Source: Veillonella infantium (lineage in GTDB: Bacteria > Bacillota > Negativicutes > Veillonellales > Veillonellaceae). Taken from it: a DNA stretch of 64,000 bases. Made by a program: the position numbers and the translations under genes. The stretch's first letter is position 1. Every line of letters starts with the position of its first letter. The notes beneath the pieces were generated by a model. That model was given only the letters and a program-made list of their open reading frames with translations, did not search any database and was not told where the DNA came from. Where the stretch lies: assembly GCF_002959895.1 (NCBI RefSeq), contig NZ_PPDD01000001.1:62001-126000 (forward strand), given 5' to 3'. Shown piece after piece: positions 34,754-44,800 of the stretch.

Positions 34754-34879
34754 TTTGTTTATATCTCTATGCATGCCTTATTATTCGCTATATAATGGAT
34801 ATAGATTTTTTTGTTGGTAAAAGTTTATATTCTTCGGCTATAAAACGTTAGCCATTTACCATAATTAGGAAGGATTTTT

Positions 34880-36256
34880 ATGTACAAGAATACCCCTTAT
34901 GTATTACGTGCCCTTGTTTTAGGCACACTATTAGCTACAACAGGCCTTAGTTTTGTTTCTGCTAATACTACAACTCATGCTCCTGCAGTAGCCTCCACTA
35001 AAGCTGAAGCGTCTACCGTAGACAATACAAAAGCAGTTACACCAAAAACAGATGTTACTAACGTAGAAGCAACTAAAGTAGAGTCTTCTAAATTTGATGC
35101 TGCTAAAGCTGCCACACCTATAGTTGTAAATACATCTATTGGTACGCCTCAAGATATTCAAAAAATCCGTGCCCACATCTTCTCTGATGTACCTAGCGAT
35201 TTCTGGGCTGCCAACTCTATCAGTACTGTAACAAAAGCAAATCTTATGAAAGGTTATTCTGACGGTACATTCCGACCTAACCAACCTATGACTCGTGAAG
35301 AAGTAGCTGCTCTCTTCAACAACATCACAGATGATGGTACAGCAGCCTTCTTATCTAGCAAATTTAAAGATATTACATCTGATCGTTGGTCCGCTCTTGC
35401 CATCGAATCTGTAGCGCGCAAAAATATTATCAGCGGTTATGGCGATAACACATATAAACCTGAAAAATATATGTCTCGCCAAGAATTTGCTGTAGTAGCA
35501 GACAACTACATTCACTACTTAGGATACACAACAGAGGATCCAACAGCACTTGATAGTATTGCTTATGGAGACCAAAAATTCATAGCTCCTTGGGCTCAAG
35601 ACGCAGTTCGTGAACTTGCATACCTTGGCTTCACAAACTATGCTCCTGGCACATTATTCAACCCTGAAAAATATGTAACTCGTGCTGAAGCAGCTGAGAT
35701 TGCATACCGCATGACACAAACAGAGCAAGCACTTGCCTTCCACAATACATTGTTCAAACAACAAGTAGAAAGCAAAACAGCTACTATTATCGACAAAACA
35801 TTAGGCTATGGCAATGACTTCACTAAATTCCGTCAAGACGGTGCCCTATTCTGGGATGGTGGAAAATTACATGCTTCTTTAACAGATAAGAAAAAAGCTG
35901 ATGCTGTGGCTCATGCAATCGCTGAAACACAAGATCCTCAACTTGAAAGTGCTCTTGTGGTTGCTCAAGGCAAGTTAAATCAAGCACAACTTGAAGATTA
36001 CCAATCTGACGCTATTGATTTATACAAAGCAAAAGAGCCAAAAGGTAACATCATCTCCATACGTCCTAATGACGATACAAGCGCTCTTATCATCACAGCA
36101 GACTCCGTTCAAAAGGACACTGTGAAAGCTTTCAAAAAGAAATTCAAAAACAATGTAGTCGTAGAATTACCAGAACCAGAGACAGTAAAAGCGGATGCAG
36201 CGATCCAATTCCCATTGCCTCCACGCGTAAACTACTACGATACAACAAATAAATAA
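34880..36256 (+). CDS. Secreted SLH-domain protein, paralogue of the upstream gene
   Basis: 458 residues with a signal peptide (MYKNTPYVLRALVLGTLLAT, cleavage near SAN). A Thr/Ala/Lys-rich linker follows, then three SLH domains beginning FSDVPSDFWAANS, FKDITSDRWSALA and KFIAPWAQDAVRE, and a C-terminal domain (about 300-440). That domain has the same order of motifs as in the neighbour (FWDGGKLHASL here, YWRDNQLHVAL there; NIISIRPNDDTSALIITA here, TILATFPDVENNQLYAVV there). It lacks the 11-residue repeats. The last 278 bp of the gene are repeated downstream by a tandem duplication. Confidence 0.88.
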   Translation: MYKNTPYVLRALVLGTLLATTGLSFVSANTTTHAPAVASTKAEASTVDNTKAVTPKTDVTNVEATKVESSKFDAAKAATPIVVNTSIGTPQDIQKIRAHIFSDVPSDFWAANSISTVTKANLMKGYSDGTFRPNQPMTREEVAALFNNITDDGTAAFLSSKFKDITSDRWSALAIESVARKNIISGYGDNTYKPEKYMSRQEFAVVADNYIHYLGYTTEDPTALDSIAYGDQKFIAPWAQDAVRELAYLGFTNYAPGTLFNPEKYVTRAEAAEIAYRMTQTEQALAFHNTLFKQQVESKTATIIDKTLGYGNDFTKFRQDGALFWDGGKLHASLTDKKKADAVAHAIAETQDPQLESALVVAQGKLNQAQLEDYQSDAIDLYKAKEPKGNIISIRPNDDTSALIITADSVQKDTVKAFKKKFKNNVVVELPEPETVKADAAIQFPLPPRVNYYDTTNK

Positions 36257-36435
36257 TTAAATAAACTCAATAATAAAAAATAATAAAAAGCCGTGTTCTT
36301 ACACGGCTTTTTGTTGTATCCCCATCAAAATGTATTATAAGACTATTATTAAATCTATAAAATCATAACCACCCGTAGAACGGGTGGTTTGCTCTGACCC
36401 TATAAGGGTCTTTCTCTAGTGGTGGCCCTCTAAAG
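35979..36435 (+). repeat. Tandem duplication, unit 1 (457 bp)
   Basis: This unit includes the last 278 bp of the second SLH gene, its terminator, and the end-sequence hairpins of the IS200/IS605 element up to GGCCCTCTAAAG. The same 457 bp repeat immediately as unit 2. I found no difference by eye. Confidence 0.9.
36285..36312 (+). terminator. Terminator of the second SLH gene
   Basis: AAAAAGCCGTGT and ACACGGCTTTTT with a TCTT loop. A second identical copy lies at 36742-36769 inside duplication unit 2. Confidence 0.9.
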
Positions 36436-36892
36436 ATCAAGCACAACTTGAAGATTACCAATCTGACGCTATTGATTTATACAAAGCAAAAGAGCCAAAA
36501 GGTAACATCATCTCCATACGTCCTAATGACGATACAAGCGCTCTTATCATCACAGCAGACTCCGTTCAAAAGGACACTGTGAAAGCTTTCAAAAAGAAAT
36601 TCAAAAACAATGTAGTCGTAGAATTACCAGAACCAGAGACAGTAAAAGCGGATGCAGCGATCCAATTCCCATTGCCTCCACGCGTAAACTACTACGATAC
36701 AACAAATAAATAATTAAATAAACTCAATAATAAAAAATAATAAAAAGCCGTGTTCTTACACGGCTTTTTGTTGTATCCCCATCAAAATGTATTATAAGAC
36801 TATTATTAAATCTATAAAATCATAACCACCCGTAGAACGGGTGGTTTGCTCTGACCCTATAAGGGTCTTTCTCTAGTGGTGGCCCTCTAAAG
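36436..36892 (+). repeat. Tandem duplication, unit 2 (457 bp), with a truncated SLH gene end
   Basis: An exact second copy of 35979-36435. Its first part is an untranslated 3' fragment of the SLH gene (36436-36713, no start), followed by the terminator copy. The IS end then continues beyond GGCCCTCTAAAG into AGGGCATTG. Confidence 0.9.
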
Positions 36893-37556
36893 AGGGCATT
36901 GAATGATCTGACAACCACTCTATTACCACTGGCTGCCCCCTACTCGGGGGCTTTTATTTTGCCTATTTTACTGGCTCACCTGTAAACGGGTCGGTATATT
37001 CTTTAAAGTTTAATGTATCTTGCGCTATATCCTCTTGTAGTTGATTGCGAATATACTCTTTTATCGCTCCTTCATATCGTCCTACCGTATCCACATAATA
37101 TCCTCTACACCAGAAATGTCTATTTCCATACTTATATTTTAAATTTGCGTGTTTATCGAATATCATGAGGCTACTTTTACTTTTTAAATATCCCATAAAA
37201 CTCGATACGCTTAAATGTGGTGGTATCGTTACTAACATATGAATATGATCCGGACAGCATTCCGCTTCTATTATCTCTACATTTTTTCTCTTACATAAAT
37301 CTCGTAAGATTTTACCTATATCAGCTTTTATCCGACCGTAAATTATTTGTCTTCTATACTTTGGAGCAAAAACAATATGATATTTACATCTCCATTTACT
37401 ATGTGATAAGCTTTTTACGTCATTCATTGACATTGAACCTCCTATGTTGAAATGTTGTGGTTGCCAGACCAACTTCATTCTATCACTAGGAGGTTCTTTC
37501 CTTTTCTCTAAGAATTTTTACCGACCCCCAGTTTAACTGGGGGTTTAGTCATGCCT
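36824..37556 (-). mobile_element. IS200/IS605-family insertion element
   Basis: One tnpA gene is flanked by small hairpins as expected for Y1-transposase elements: AACCACCCGTAGAACGGGTG near 36824 at one end and CCCCCAGTTTAACTGGGGG at 37525-37543 at the other. There are no inverted terminal repeats or target duplications, again typical. Boundaries are approximate. Part of the left end is also present in duplication unit 1. Confidence 0.75.
36963..37433 (-). CDS. tnpA: IS200/IS605 family transposase TnpA
   Basis: 156 residues from MSMNDVKS (AGGAGG just upstream). It is a HUH-type Y1 transposase that moves single-stranded DNA. The HUH motif appears as CPDHIHMLVTIP, and the catalytic tyrosine lies in RGYYVDTVGRYEGAIKEYIRN. 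Full length with no frameshift, so possibly active. No tnpB accessory gene is present. A second ATG two codons later (37427) is also possible as the start. Confidence 0.93.
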   Translation of the reverse strand: MSMNDVKSLSHSKWRCKYHIVFAPKYRRQIIYGRIKADIGKILRDLCKRKNVEIIEAECCPDHIHMLVTIPPHLSVSSFMGYLKSKSSLMIFDKHANLKYKYGNRHFWCRGYYVDTVGRYEGAIKEYIRNQLQEDIAQDTLNFKEYTDPFTGEPVK

Positions 37557-37574
37557 ATTCGGCGTACAACAAGA

Positions 37575-37601
37575 AGCGGATAGATATGAAATCTATCCGC
37601 T
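37575..37601. terminator. Hairpin between the IS element and the MoeA-like gene
   Basis: AGCGGATAGAT and ATCTATCCGCT arms, 11 bp and perfect, with TTTTTG on the plus strand and a weaker T-rich tail on the minus strand. It lies 44 bp beyond the stop of the convergent MoeA-like gene. Confidence 0.65.
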
Positions 37602-37644
37602 TTTTGTATAGACTTATATAGTTTTTCGATCTTCTATAAAAGGA

Positions 37645-38625
37645 TTAGCCTAAGAATCCGCCATGTCCCATACGAATGCAGTCTTCTTTAGTAATTTCAT
37701 CATTTGCTACGAGGCGTGGCAAGATTTCATCAAATGCCGTTGGTTTGCTGAACAATACGCCACCTGGAACGCCAAGAATCGGTGTACCATCAGCACAGTA
37801 AGCAATACAAACCATAGAACCTGGCAATACAGGTAATCCGTATGTCACTACGCGATCTGCATAACGTTTAATGGCCCCTGGGGTTAAATCGTCAGGGTCA
37901 ACGCTCATGCCGCCGGTACAGAAAATAATATCAGCACCAGCTGCTTTTACCTTGTCGATAGCCGCCACAATATCGTCTGTATTATCCGTTACGATTTCAT
38001 GGGCTACTTTATTTACACCAAACTCTGCACAACGTTCCTCAATGATTGGGGTGAAAGCATCTTTAATACGGCCTTCAAATACTTCGGAACCTGTAGTAAC
38101 AATGCCCATTGTTTTGCGTACGAATGGTTTTACATTAAGTAAAGGCTTGCCATTAGCAATTTTCTTTGCATCCTCCACTTGTTGTTCCTCTAATAACAAT
38201 GGAATACAACGCATGCCCGCTAATTTATCGCCTACTTTCACCGGTGTATTATTAAATCTCGTTACGATAGTAAGCTCGCCAATGCTATTAATAGCATGTA
38301 AGCGATCTACATCAACTTTAAAGAGACCGTCTACGTCCGCAATAGCTTCGATTTTACCTTGCGCCATAGGTCCATCGTGCATATTTTCGCCACCTGCCAT
38401 ATTGTACAAAGCACGTGCCACGTCCTCTTCGTGCAAGAATCCTTCATCCTCAGGTTCCATCACAAAGATATGCTCTTTACCAAGGTCTAGTAATTTCGGA
38501 ATATCCTCTTCCGTAATAACATGGCCACGACGGAATGGCGTATCTTTCACCTCTCCGATGACAATGCGTACTAAATCATGTATTAATGCATGCCCCACGG
38601 CATCTTGTGTTCTAATGGATTTCAT
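37645..38625 (-). CDS. Molybdopterin-binding (MoaB/MoeA-like) protein
   Basis: 326 residues. The C-terminal half is a MoCF/MPT-binding domain (about 170-310) with IVTTGSEVFEGRI, the IIFCTGGMSVDPDD loop and a LPGSMVC...GVPGGV end. The N-terminal half (GHALIHDLVRIV, RRGHVITEEDI) resembles the linker domains of MoeA but is reduced; full MoeA is about 400 residues. This stand-alone form is common in anaerobic Firmicutes and is thought to serve molybdenum cofactor insertion or sensing. No other moa/moe gene is nearby, so its exact step is unclear. Confidence 0.85.
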   Translation of the reverse strand: MKSIRTQDAVGHALIHDLVRIVIGEVKDTPFRRGHVITEEDIPKLLDLGKEHIFVMEPEDEGFLHEEDVARALYNMAGGENMHDGPMAQGKIEAIADVDGLFKVDVDRLHAINSIGELTIVTRFNNTPVKVGDKLAGMRCIPLLLEEQQVEDAKKIANGKPLLNVKPFVRKTMGIVTTGSEVFEGRIKDAFTPIIEERCAEFGVNKVAHEIVTDNTDDIVAAIDKVKAAGADIIFCTGGMSVDPDDLTPGAIKRYADRVVTYGLPVLPGSMVCIAYCADGTPILGVPGGVLFSKPTAFDEILPRLVANDEITKEDCIRMGHGGFLG

Positions 38626-38802
38626 AATATCTCCCTTTATAATCTAGAACTCTATGTAATGTATTATACTCAAAATTTTCTTCAAACTTTAAATTCTGAA
38701 CTCTATACAATGTAAATTCTAACAATTCTATGTATCTTACCAAATAATCATATAAAAATAGATGTATTTATGCTGTAACTCAAGTCACCTTATTCGGTAA
38801 AA

Positions 38803-39183
38803 TCAGATTGCACCGAGTATACGCGCAAGTAGTACGCCAATCCAGCAAAGGATTAAGCCCCCTACAACTTGTACAAAGCCATAGAAAAAAGCCTGTACAT
38901 AAGACTCAACCATCATAAGTTGTAACATTTCAAAGGCAAAGGTTGAAAATGTTGTAAATGCACCGAGTCCACCAACAACGAGGAAGAACCTCGCCAACTG
39001 TGATAAATCTGGCTTTTGCATATATAGACCTAGTACAAGGCCAATAATGAGGCAACCAATGAGGTTTACTACAATCGTTCCATATGGAAAGGAACTCACC
39101 TTTGTCATAACCCATTCGCCAAGAGCCATGCGACACAAAGCACCAACTGCGCCACCAATGGCAACTGCAATGTATTTTTCCAT
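38803..39183 (-). CDS. crcB: CrcB/FEX fluoride exporter
   Basis: 126 residues with four membrane helices. Family motifs are GGAVGALCRMALGEW near the N-terminus, YGTIVVNLIGCLIIG and GGLGAFTTFSTFAFE in the pore region. CrcB (Fluc) dimers export fluoride. The single copy suggests a homodimer unless a second gene exists elsewhere. I looked for a fluoride riboswitch in the 150 bp upstream and saw none. Confidence 0.93.
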   Translation of the reverse strand: MEKYIAVAIGGAVGALCRMALGEWVMTKVSSFPYGTIVVNLIGCLIIGLVLGLYMQKPDLSQLARFFLVVGGLGAFTTFSTFAFEMLQLMMVESYVQAFFYGFVQVVGGLILCWIGVLLARILGAI

Positions 39184-39335
39184 ATTGCCTCCTATACTTA
39201 CAGTAGTATCCTACGATTTTCACAATCCGTGTAATTATCTGAAATAACCGATAAATATCTAGTTTTCTATATTAGTCAACGACCAACAGTCTCAGTATAC
39301 TATATTTAGAGAGAAGGGAAAAGAAAGGAATCCCT

Positions 39336-39725
39336 ATGAAGCCTGCAACAACACCGTTAACTGAGCTACGAATAAATACCTACGAAGACCCATTTTTACA
39401 ACATCAATATGTATGTTTAGGTCATAAAATTGCCAACATTCGCATATCTCTAAATATGTCCCAACACGAGCTAGCACGCCATGTTGGGATTAGCCGCAGT
39501 TATTTGAGCAAGCTAGAGTGTGGCACAGGCATATCCGGCATGTCTTTAGAAATTTTATTTAAAATCGCTCAAGCATTCCAAATTGATGTAGCTCAGCTAG
39601 TAAGGTTGCGCATCATAGATTATAAAAGTTGCAATGCTCATCTGACGTCACACTATAAACGATTAGAATTTCTAAGTCATACGAGGAACAGCGCGCTAAC
39701 TAAAGTTAAGCCAAAGCTAAGTTAA
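39336..39725 (+). CDS. XRE-family helix-turn-helix regulator
   Basis: 129 residues. A Cro/C1-type HTH covers about 28-85 (GHKIANIRISLNMSQHELAR, ISRSYLSKLECG, LEILFKIAQAFQIDVAQLV). The C-terminal 40 residues are basic and match no effector domain. AAAGGAATCCCT precedes the start. It is divergent from crcB, but nothing ties it to fluoride. Target genes unknown. Confidence 0.85.
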   Translation: MKPATTPLTELRINTYEDPFLQHQYVCLGHKIANIRISLNMSQHELARHVGISRSYLSKLECGTGISGMSLEILFKIAQAFQIDVAQLVRLRIIDYKSCNAHLTSHYKRLEFLSHTRNSALTKVKPKLS

Positions 39726-39762
39726 GCTAATCAAATACAGTATTAACGCTCGTACAGAAAAA

Positions 39763-39781
39763 GCCCCGCCAACGGCGGAGC
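39763..39781 (-). terminator. Terminator after the GntR-family gene
   Basis: GCCCCGCC and GGCGGAGC arms (one G-T pair) with an AAC loop are followed on the minus strand by TTTTTC. It lies 27 bp beyond the stop. Confidence 0.8.
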
Positions 39782-39808
39782 CTTTCATAAGCATGCCAAC
39801 AATAGGCA

Positions 39809-40516
39809 TTATACTTCATTAAGTTTTTTGTGTTGTACTTCAGCATTTGCTTTTTTGAAGATAAATGCATTATTAATATGCTGACGCATAGCAGTTTCTG
39901 CTGCCACTTCATCATGACGCTCAATAGCATCTACGATATGATCATGTTCATCATCGCAATCATGGGTACGCACTGCATTAAAAGAGCTAATGTACATGTC
40001 GCGGTTAACGCGTTCACGGAAGCTTGCTAAGTATTCTACAACGCGTTCATTACCAGAATAATGAGCAATCATAGTATGGAAACGACTGTTTACTTCAACG
40101 CGTTCTGTAGCTTCTTCAATCTCATGCATTTCTTTACAAATTTCACGCAACTCTTTAATTTGTTCATCAGTTGCATGACGGGCACAAAGTCGTGCACCAA
40201 GGCCTTCCATTACTTCACGCACTTGATACAATGCAATAATCTCTTCAGGAGTATCCGCCTTTACAGTAACACCCTTCCAAGGAACAATAACTACGAGATT
40301 ATCTTTCGCCAATTTACGGAATGCTTCGCGAACAGGTGTAGCGCTCACTTGCAATTGTTCTGCAATTTTTACTTCGTTAAGCTTTTCTTGTGGCATCAAT
40401 TCGCCTGTTAAGATAGCTGTTTTTAATGTTAAATAAACTTGTTCACTGAGCGGTAATCTTTCAATGGAGTCCACAGCGGACAATTTGTATTTATCTTTTG
40501 AATCTTGTCGTCCCAT
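39809..40516 (-). CDS. GntR/FadR-family transcriptional regulator (FCD domain)
   Basis: 235 residues. A winged HTH lies at about 20-90 (LSEQVYLTLKTAILTGELMP, KIAEQLQVSATPVREAFRKL) and an all-helical FCD ligand-binding domain at about 95-220. The metal-binding residues of FCD proteins are plausible: D/E in the NSRFHTMIAHYSGN stretch and H in DEHDHIVDAIERHD. Such regulators sense small carboxylates (lactate, gluconate, fatty acyl-CoA). The inducer is unknown; the neighbouring genes give no strong hint. Confidence 0.9.
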   Translation of the reverse strand: MGRQDSKDKYKLSAVDSIERLPLSEQVYLTLKTAILTGELMPQEKLNEVKIAEQLQVSATPVREAFRKLAKDNLVVIVPWKGVTVKADTPEEIIALYQVREVMEGLGARLCARHATDEQIKELREICKEMHEIEEATERVEVNSRFHTMIAHYSGNERVVEYLASFRERVNRDMYISSFNAVRTHDCDDEHDHIVDAIERHDEVAAETAMRQHINNAFIFKKANAEVQHKKLNEV

Positions 40517-40585
40517 TAATATCCCCTAACCTTATATCCCTTCATCTCTTTCGTACTTTCAAAGAACGGCTAAAATGAGTATAAT

Positions 40586-40599
40586 ATATTGTACGATAT
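40586..40599. promoter_or_regulatory. Possible autoregulatory operator of the GntR-family gene
   Basis: ATATTGTACGATAT, near-perfect dyad symmetry, 70 bp upstream of the regulator start. The TTGTAC-type core is like FCD-family operators. Weak evidence. Confidence 0.3.
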
Positions 40600-40732
40600 A
40601 TTTTATATCTTGAATAAATATGTCATATGTAATTTAGTGCATATAATATAATTATAGAGCTCACATCTAAGACTGTCAATTTAACGATAGATAATAGCTA
40701 TATCTCATTTTTGAAAGTAAGGAAGTTAAATC

Positions 40733-41680
40733 ATGAGCCGTTGTTTGGTAATCATAAACCCTGTATCGGGTGGCGGTGCGGCGCGCCGTTATGCCCTCGA
40801 TTTACAATGGAAATTGAGCACCTTATTCGAAACAATCGAGGTCAAATTCACCACCGGTGAAGGCGATGCTACACGTTTTGCAAAGGATGCTTGCGAACGC
40901 GGATTCGATGCTGTGTTCTGCATGGGCGGTGACGGCACCGTAAACGAAACTGTAAACGGTATTGCCCAAGGGGGATTCAAATCTACCTTTGGTTTTATCC
41001 CTGTAGGTACTGTTAACGATATGTCCCGCGCTCTTGGTATTCACCAAAATCCAACACAAGCAATCAAACGTATTGATATCAATCAAACGCGTACTATTGA
41101 TATTGGCCGGTGCAATGATAAATATTTCTGCAATAATATCGCAGCCGGTGTTATTCCAAAGGTAATCGAAGAGGTTACCCCAAAGGAAAAGAGCATCTTG
41201 GGTCCTCTAGCCTACTTCTTACGCGCAGGGCAAGCCTTATTTACAACAAAGGATTACACATACCGCATCAAAACAGAGAATGATGATTTTATTTGTAAAT
41301 CACCACTCGTATTGGCATTGCTCACCAATGTAGTATCTAGCTTTGAACGGTTTATGCCTGAAGCCTCTGTAGACGATGGTTATATGCGCATCATAATATT
41401 CAAGGAATACTTCATCCTCGATATTCTAAGCGTATTGCCACTTATCATTAGTGGTGCCATCTACAACTCCCGTTATACAACAACACTAACCGTGAAAAAG
41501 GCTCATATTGAGTTATTATCTAATATCGGTGATCTACCTACTAATATGGACGGTGATCAAGGTCCATCCATGCCGGTAGATATCGAAGTATTGCCGCGTG
41601 TACTGAAAGTATTCGCACCAGCAAAACACAAAAAGAAAAAGGCCTTGAACTTGCCTAAACTACCGTATATAGACTTGTAA
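40733..41680 (+). CDS. Diacylglycerol/lipid kinase family protein
   Basis: 315 residues of the DgkB/YegS family. N-terminal nucleotide-binding features: IINPVSGGGAARRYALDL, the conserved MGGDGTVNETVNGI (about 63-76) and FIPVGTVNDMSRALGI. The C-terminal beta-sandwich domain ends in a Lys-rich tail (APAKHKKKKAL). These soluble enzymes phosphorylate diacylglycerol or a related lipid at the membrane. AAGGAAG lies 7 nt before the start. Substrate specificity is not readable. Confidence 0.9.
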   Translation: MSRCLVIINPVSGGGAARRYALDLQWKLSTLFETIEVKFTTGEGDATRFAKDACERGFDAVFCMGGDGTVNETVNGIAQGGFKSTFGFIPVGTVNDMSRALGIHQNPTQAIKRIDINQTRTIDIGRCNDKYFCNNIAAGVIPKVIEEVTPKEKSILGPLAYFLRAGQALFTTKDYTYRIKTENDDFICKSPLVLALLTNVVSSFERFMPEASVDDGYMRIIIFKEYFILDILSVLPLIISGAIYNSRYTTTLTVKKAHIELLSNIGDLPTNMDGDQGPSMPVDIEVLPRVLKVFAPAKHKKKKALNLPKLPYIDL

Positions 41681-41725
41681 GAGGCAATCTAGGTAATTTA
41701 TTTGAGTATATTATACAGTTAGCAC

Positions 41726-41757
41726 AAAAGCTCTCTATCCAAGGATAGAGAGCTTTT
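41726..41757. terminator. Terminator between the lipid kinase and addA
   Basis: A 12-bp stem AGCTCTCTATCC/GGATAGAGAGCT with TTTTTG on the plus strand and AAAA/TTTT flanks for the minus strand; it can serve both convergent genes. Confidence 0.85.
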
Positions 41758-41844
41758 TGTATTTACTGGACTATAAGCTACCTCTGTACAGATTTATACA
41801 CTAGCATACATATAGCCTTATGACAATCGTACGATTCTTATAGT

Positions 41845-44800
41845 CTAATCTATAATGATTGCATCGTGCAAGCGGAAGCTATAGATATAGCATGCTTTCA
41901 CAGGCATTCCCGTCAATCGCTGCAAGGCCTCTTTGTAGAGATCCATTTGAATTTTATAGCGCTTGATGAGGTCTTCCCCTGATTTGACGCGGTCCGTCTT
42001 GTAATCTACGAGAACCCATTCACCGTCCTCTTCAAAGGCAGTATCGATAATACCTTGAAGGAATAGATTCTCCCCATCCTCTAAGGTGTCATATACGCGT
42101 TTTCCTTCAAAGAGCATACTAAACGGCAATTCACGTTCTATACGTTTCGCATTGATAAGACGCTTCCCAAGGTCAGAACTAAAGAATTTATATAAACTTG
42201 TATCACTTAATAAATTTCGCTCTTCCTCTGTGAAAGTCCCTTTTGTTACAAGTGCATCAAGCTCTTTTGTTAAAGAAGATTGGGTATACTGCGCAAGAGG
42301 TAGCCATTGCATGGCCTCATGCATCAAGGTCCCCCATTGAGCCCCTGTCAACACATCCTCTTCGGACTGTAATGCTTGCGGCTTGCGGCCGAATACAGAA
42401 TTAGCTAAATCATCAGCGGAAACTGTAATAGTTGGTACAGCAACATTACTTGTAGCGTCACGATCAGCATTACGAACATCTAGCTTAATAGCTTGACCTA
42501 AGATTGCATCTGAAACGGCTCGTTTAGCGCCTGTATCTACCGTTACAATCGGTTCGTTCAAGGTATCAATAGTGCCTGCTTCAATTTCACGTTCTTGGAA
42601 TCGTCGTTTTAATTCACTGACGGAAATCTTAGCCGTGCGCCGCGTAGCGTCGCTATACGGATAACTATAGTTGAACCGGTCTTCGATTTCCTGTGGCAAT
42701 TCCACAGCATTAACAGCTTGTAATTCACGTACTTTATTGATGGTAGTTTCATCGATATCTGCCTTGTAATCGAGGTCACCATAGAGAGAACCATCGTGAA
42801 TTTCCACCTTAATGCGACACTTTTTATCAGGCAAATCAAAATAGGTCGGCCCTTCGTACTCAATGGCTACGCGCAATGGATTGCCACCGTCCAAATGACG
42901 GGTAAAGCCCATAATTAACCATTCTAGATATGTATTCGCTTGGGTGATAATATCCGTCGGCAACTGTTGCCCTTCTATAGCGGCAACATTGTTAATGAGC
43001 TCACCTAGGCTAGATAGTTTACCTGCAGAATTCTTAAACCCCTTCACAAAGCCCGTCATGAACAGCTTATCTCTAGCCCGTGTTAAGGCTACGTAAAGAA
43101 TACGCTGTTCCTCGGCCTTGAGGGCCGCCTCTTTAATGTCTTTCACGTAAAACCACGGCATGGTCGGGAAGGAAACCCGAATATCTGGGAAATAGCCCTT
43201 AAGACCAAGTCCTGCATTTTTATCGATGAGGAGTTCCGAGCGAAGATCCATCATATTGAACCGTTTTTGAACTCCAGAGAGGAATACCACAGGGAATTCA
43301 AGGCCCTTACTCTTATGGATGGTCATGAGGCGCACTACATTATCCGCTTCGCTTACCACATTAGCTAGTGGCATATCTTGGTTGCTATCGCGCAAGCTTT
43401 CCACAAAGCGCAAGAATCTAAAGAGTCCACGGAAGCCAGAGGCCTCATAGCCCTTTGCTCGATCGTACAAGGCGAGCACGTTCGCACGGCGCACGAGACC
43501 ATTTGGCATGGCACCTACATAGTTTACATAGTCTTGGGATTCGTAAATATCCCATAGCAAATCGGTCACACCGTGACGACGCGACAAGGTGCGCCACCGC
43601 TCCATATGACCAATAAAAGCTAATAAGCGCTCATCTTGAGCCTCTTCTGCATAGGCGGGCATGAGAGACCACAAAGAGCCCTCACCAGATAGGCGCAGTG
43701 CACCTAGTTCGTTTGCATCAAGACCTACAAGACCAGAGTGCAATACCGCAGCCATCGGCAAGTCTTGTTCCGGATTATCTATGATTGATAACAATGCCAA
43801 TAGTAATTGAATCTCTTGTGCTTCAAAGTAGCCATCCCGTTCGTTTACTACCGCAGGGATACCCGCTTGGCGCATGGCTTCTACAGCACGAGTGCCCCAA
43901 CCAGCCAAGGATCTGCGCAAAATAGCAAAGTCTCGCCATTCAATTTGATGGAACGTACCATCTGGATTTTGCACCTTCTTCTTGGCAGTATGGATTTCCT
44001 TGATTTTTTGGATAATGAAATCTAACTCACGCTCGTTATTTTCAGGGTCGTCCCCTTCGTCCTCGTCACTTTCACTAGCACTGAGGGTGTCCTTACTCAC
44101 ATCGAGGAGCTGCAACTCCACGTCGCCTCCAACCCAATCTGCTGGCGCATCCTCTACGATGCGGCCAGGAATGAGGGATTCAGCCTCAGTATAATTAAGC
44201 TCTGCCGCCTCTTCTGTCATGATTTGGTAGAACAAGAAATTCGTAGCAGCCAAAATATTATCGTGAGATCGGAAGTTCTTTGCTAGGTCGATACGGCGCT
44301 CCACCGCATCAGTACTGCCGTACGTATTATATTTCTCCATAAATAGAGAACTGTCCGCCATACGGAAGCTGTAAATCGCTTGCTTCACGTCCCCTACGTA
44401 GAACCGATTATCGACGCGAGAAATCAAGTTGATAATCGTCTCTTGCACGCCGTTCGTATCTTGGTATTCATCGACCATGATTTCTTTAAAAGTATCTTGC
44501 AGCTCCTTCGCTACATCGGATGGCTGAGGATTATCCTCTGTGCCCGGCTCAACAAGAAGAGCTAAACATAGATGCTCCAAGTCACTAAAGTCCATGATAC
44601 CTTGTTCTTGTTTCATATCCCGATACGCCTTATGAAACGCAATCGTGAGCTCTACTAAACCTTCGATGATTGGATATTGAGCCTTGAACTGCTCTTGCAA
44701 GGTAGCTTCCGGCACTGTGAATACAGCAGCTTGTATCGCTTTGAGGTCATCTTTATTTTGGGAACCTAAGGATTTAAACTCTGCTTGTAAACTAGGGTCA

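Noticed and set aside
36436..36713. Second SLH-protein gene after the tandem duplication
   Set aside because: The copy has only the 3' part of the gene, no promoter or start; it is listed as a repeat.
39184..39335. Fluoride riboswitch before crcB
   Set aside because: No conserved fluoride-aptamer core is seen in the 150 bp upstream.
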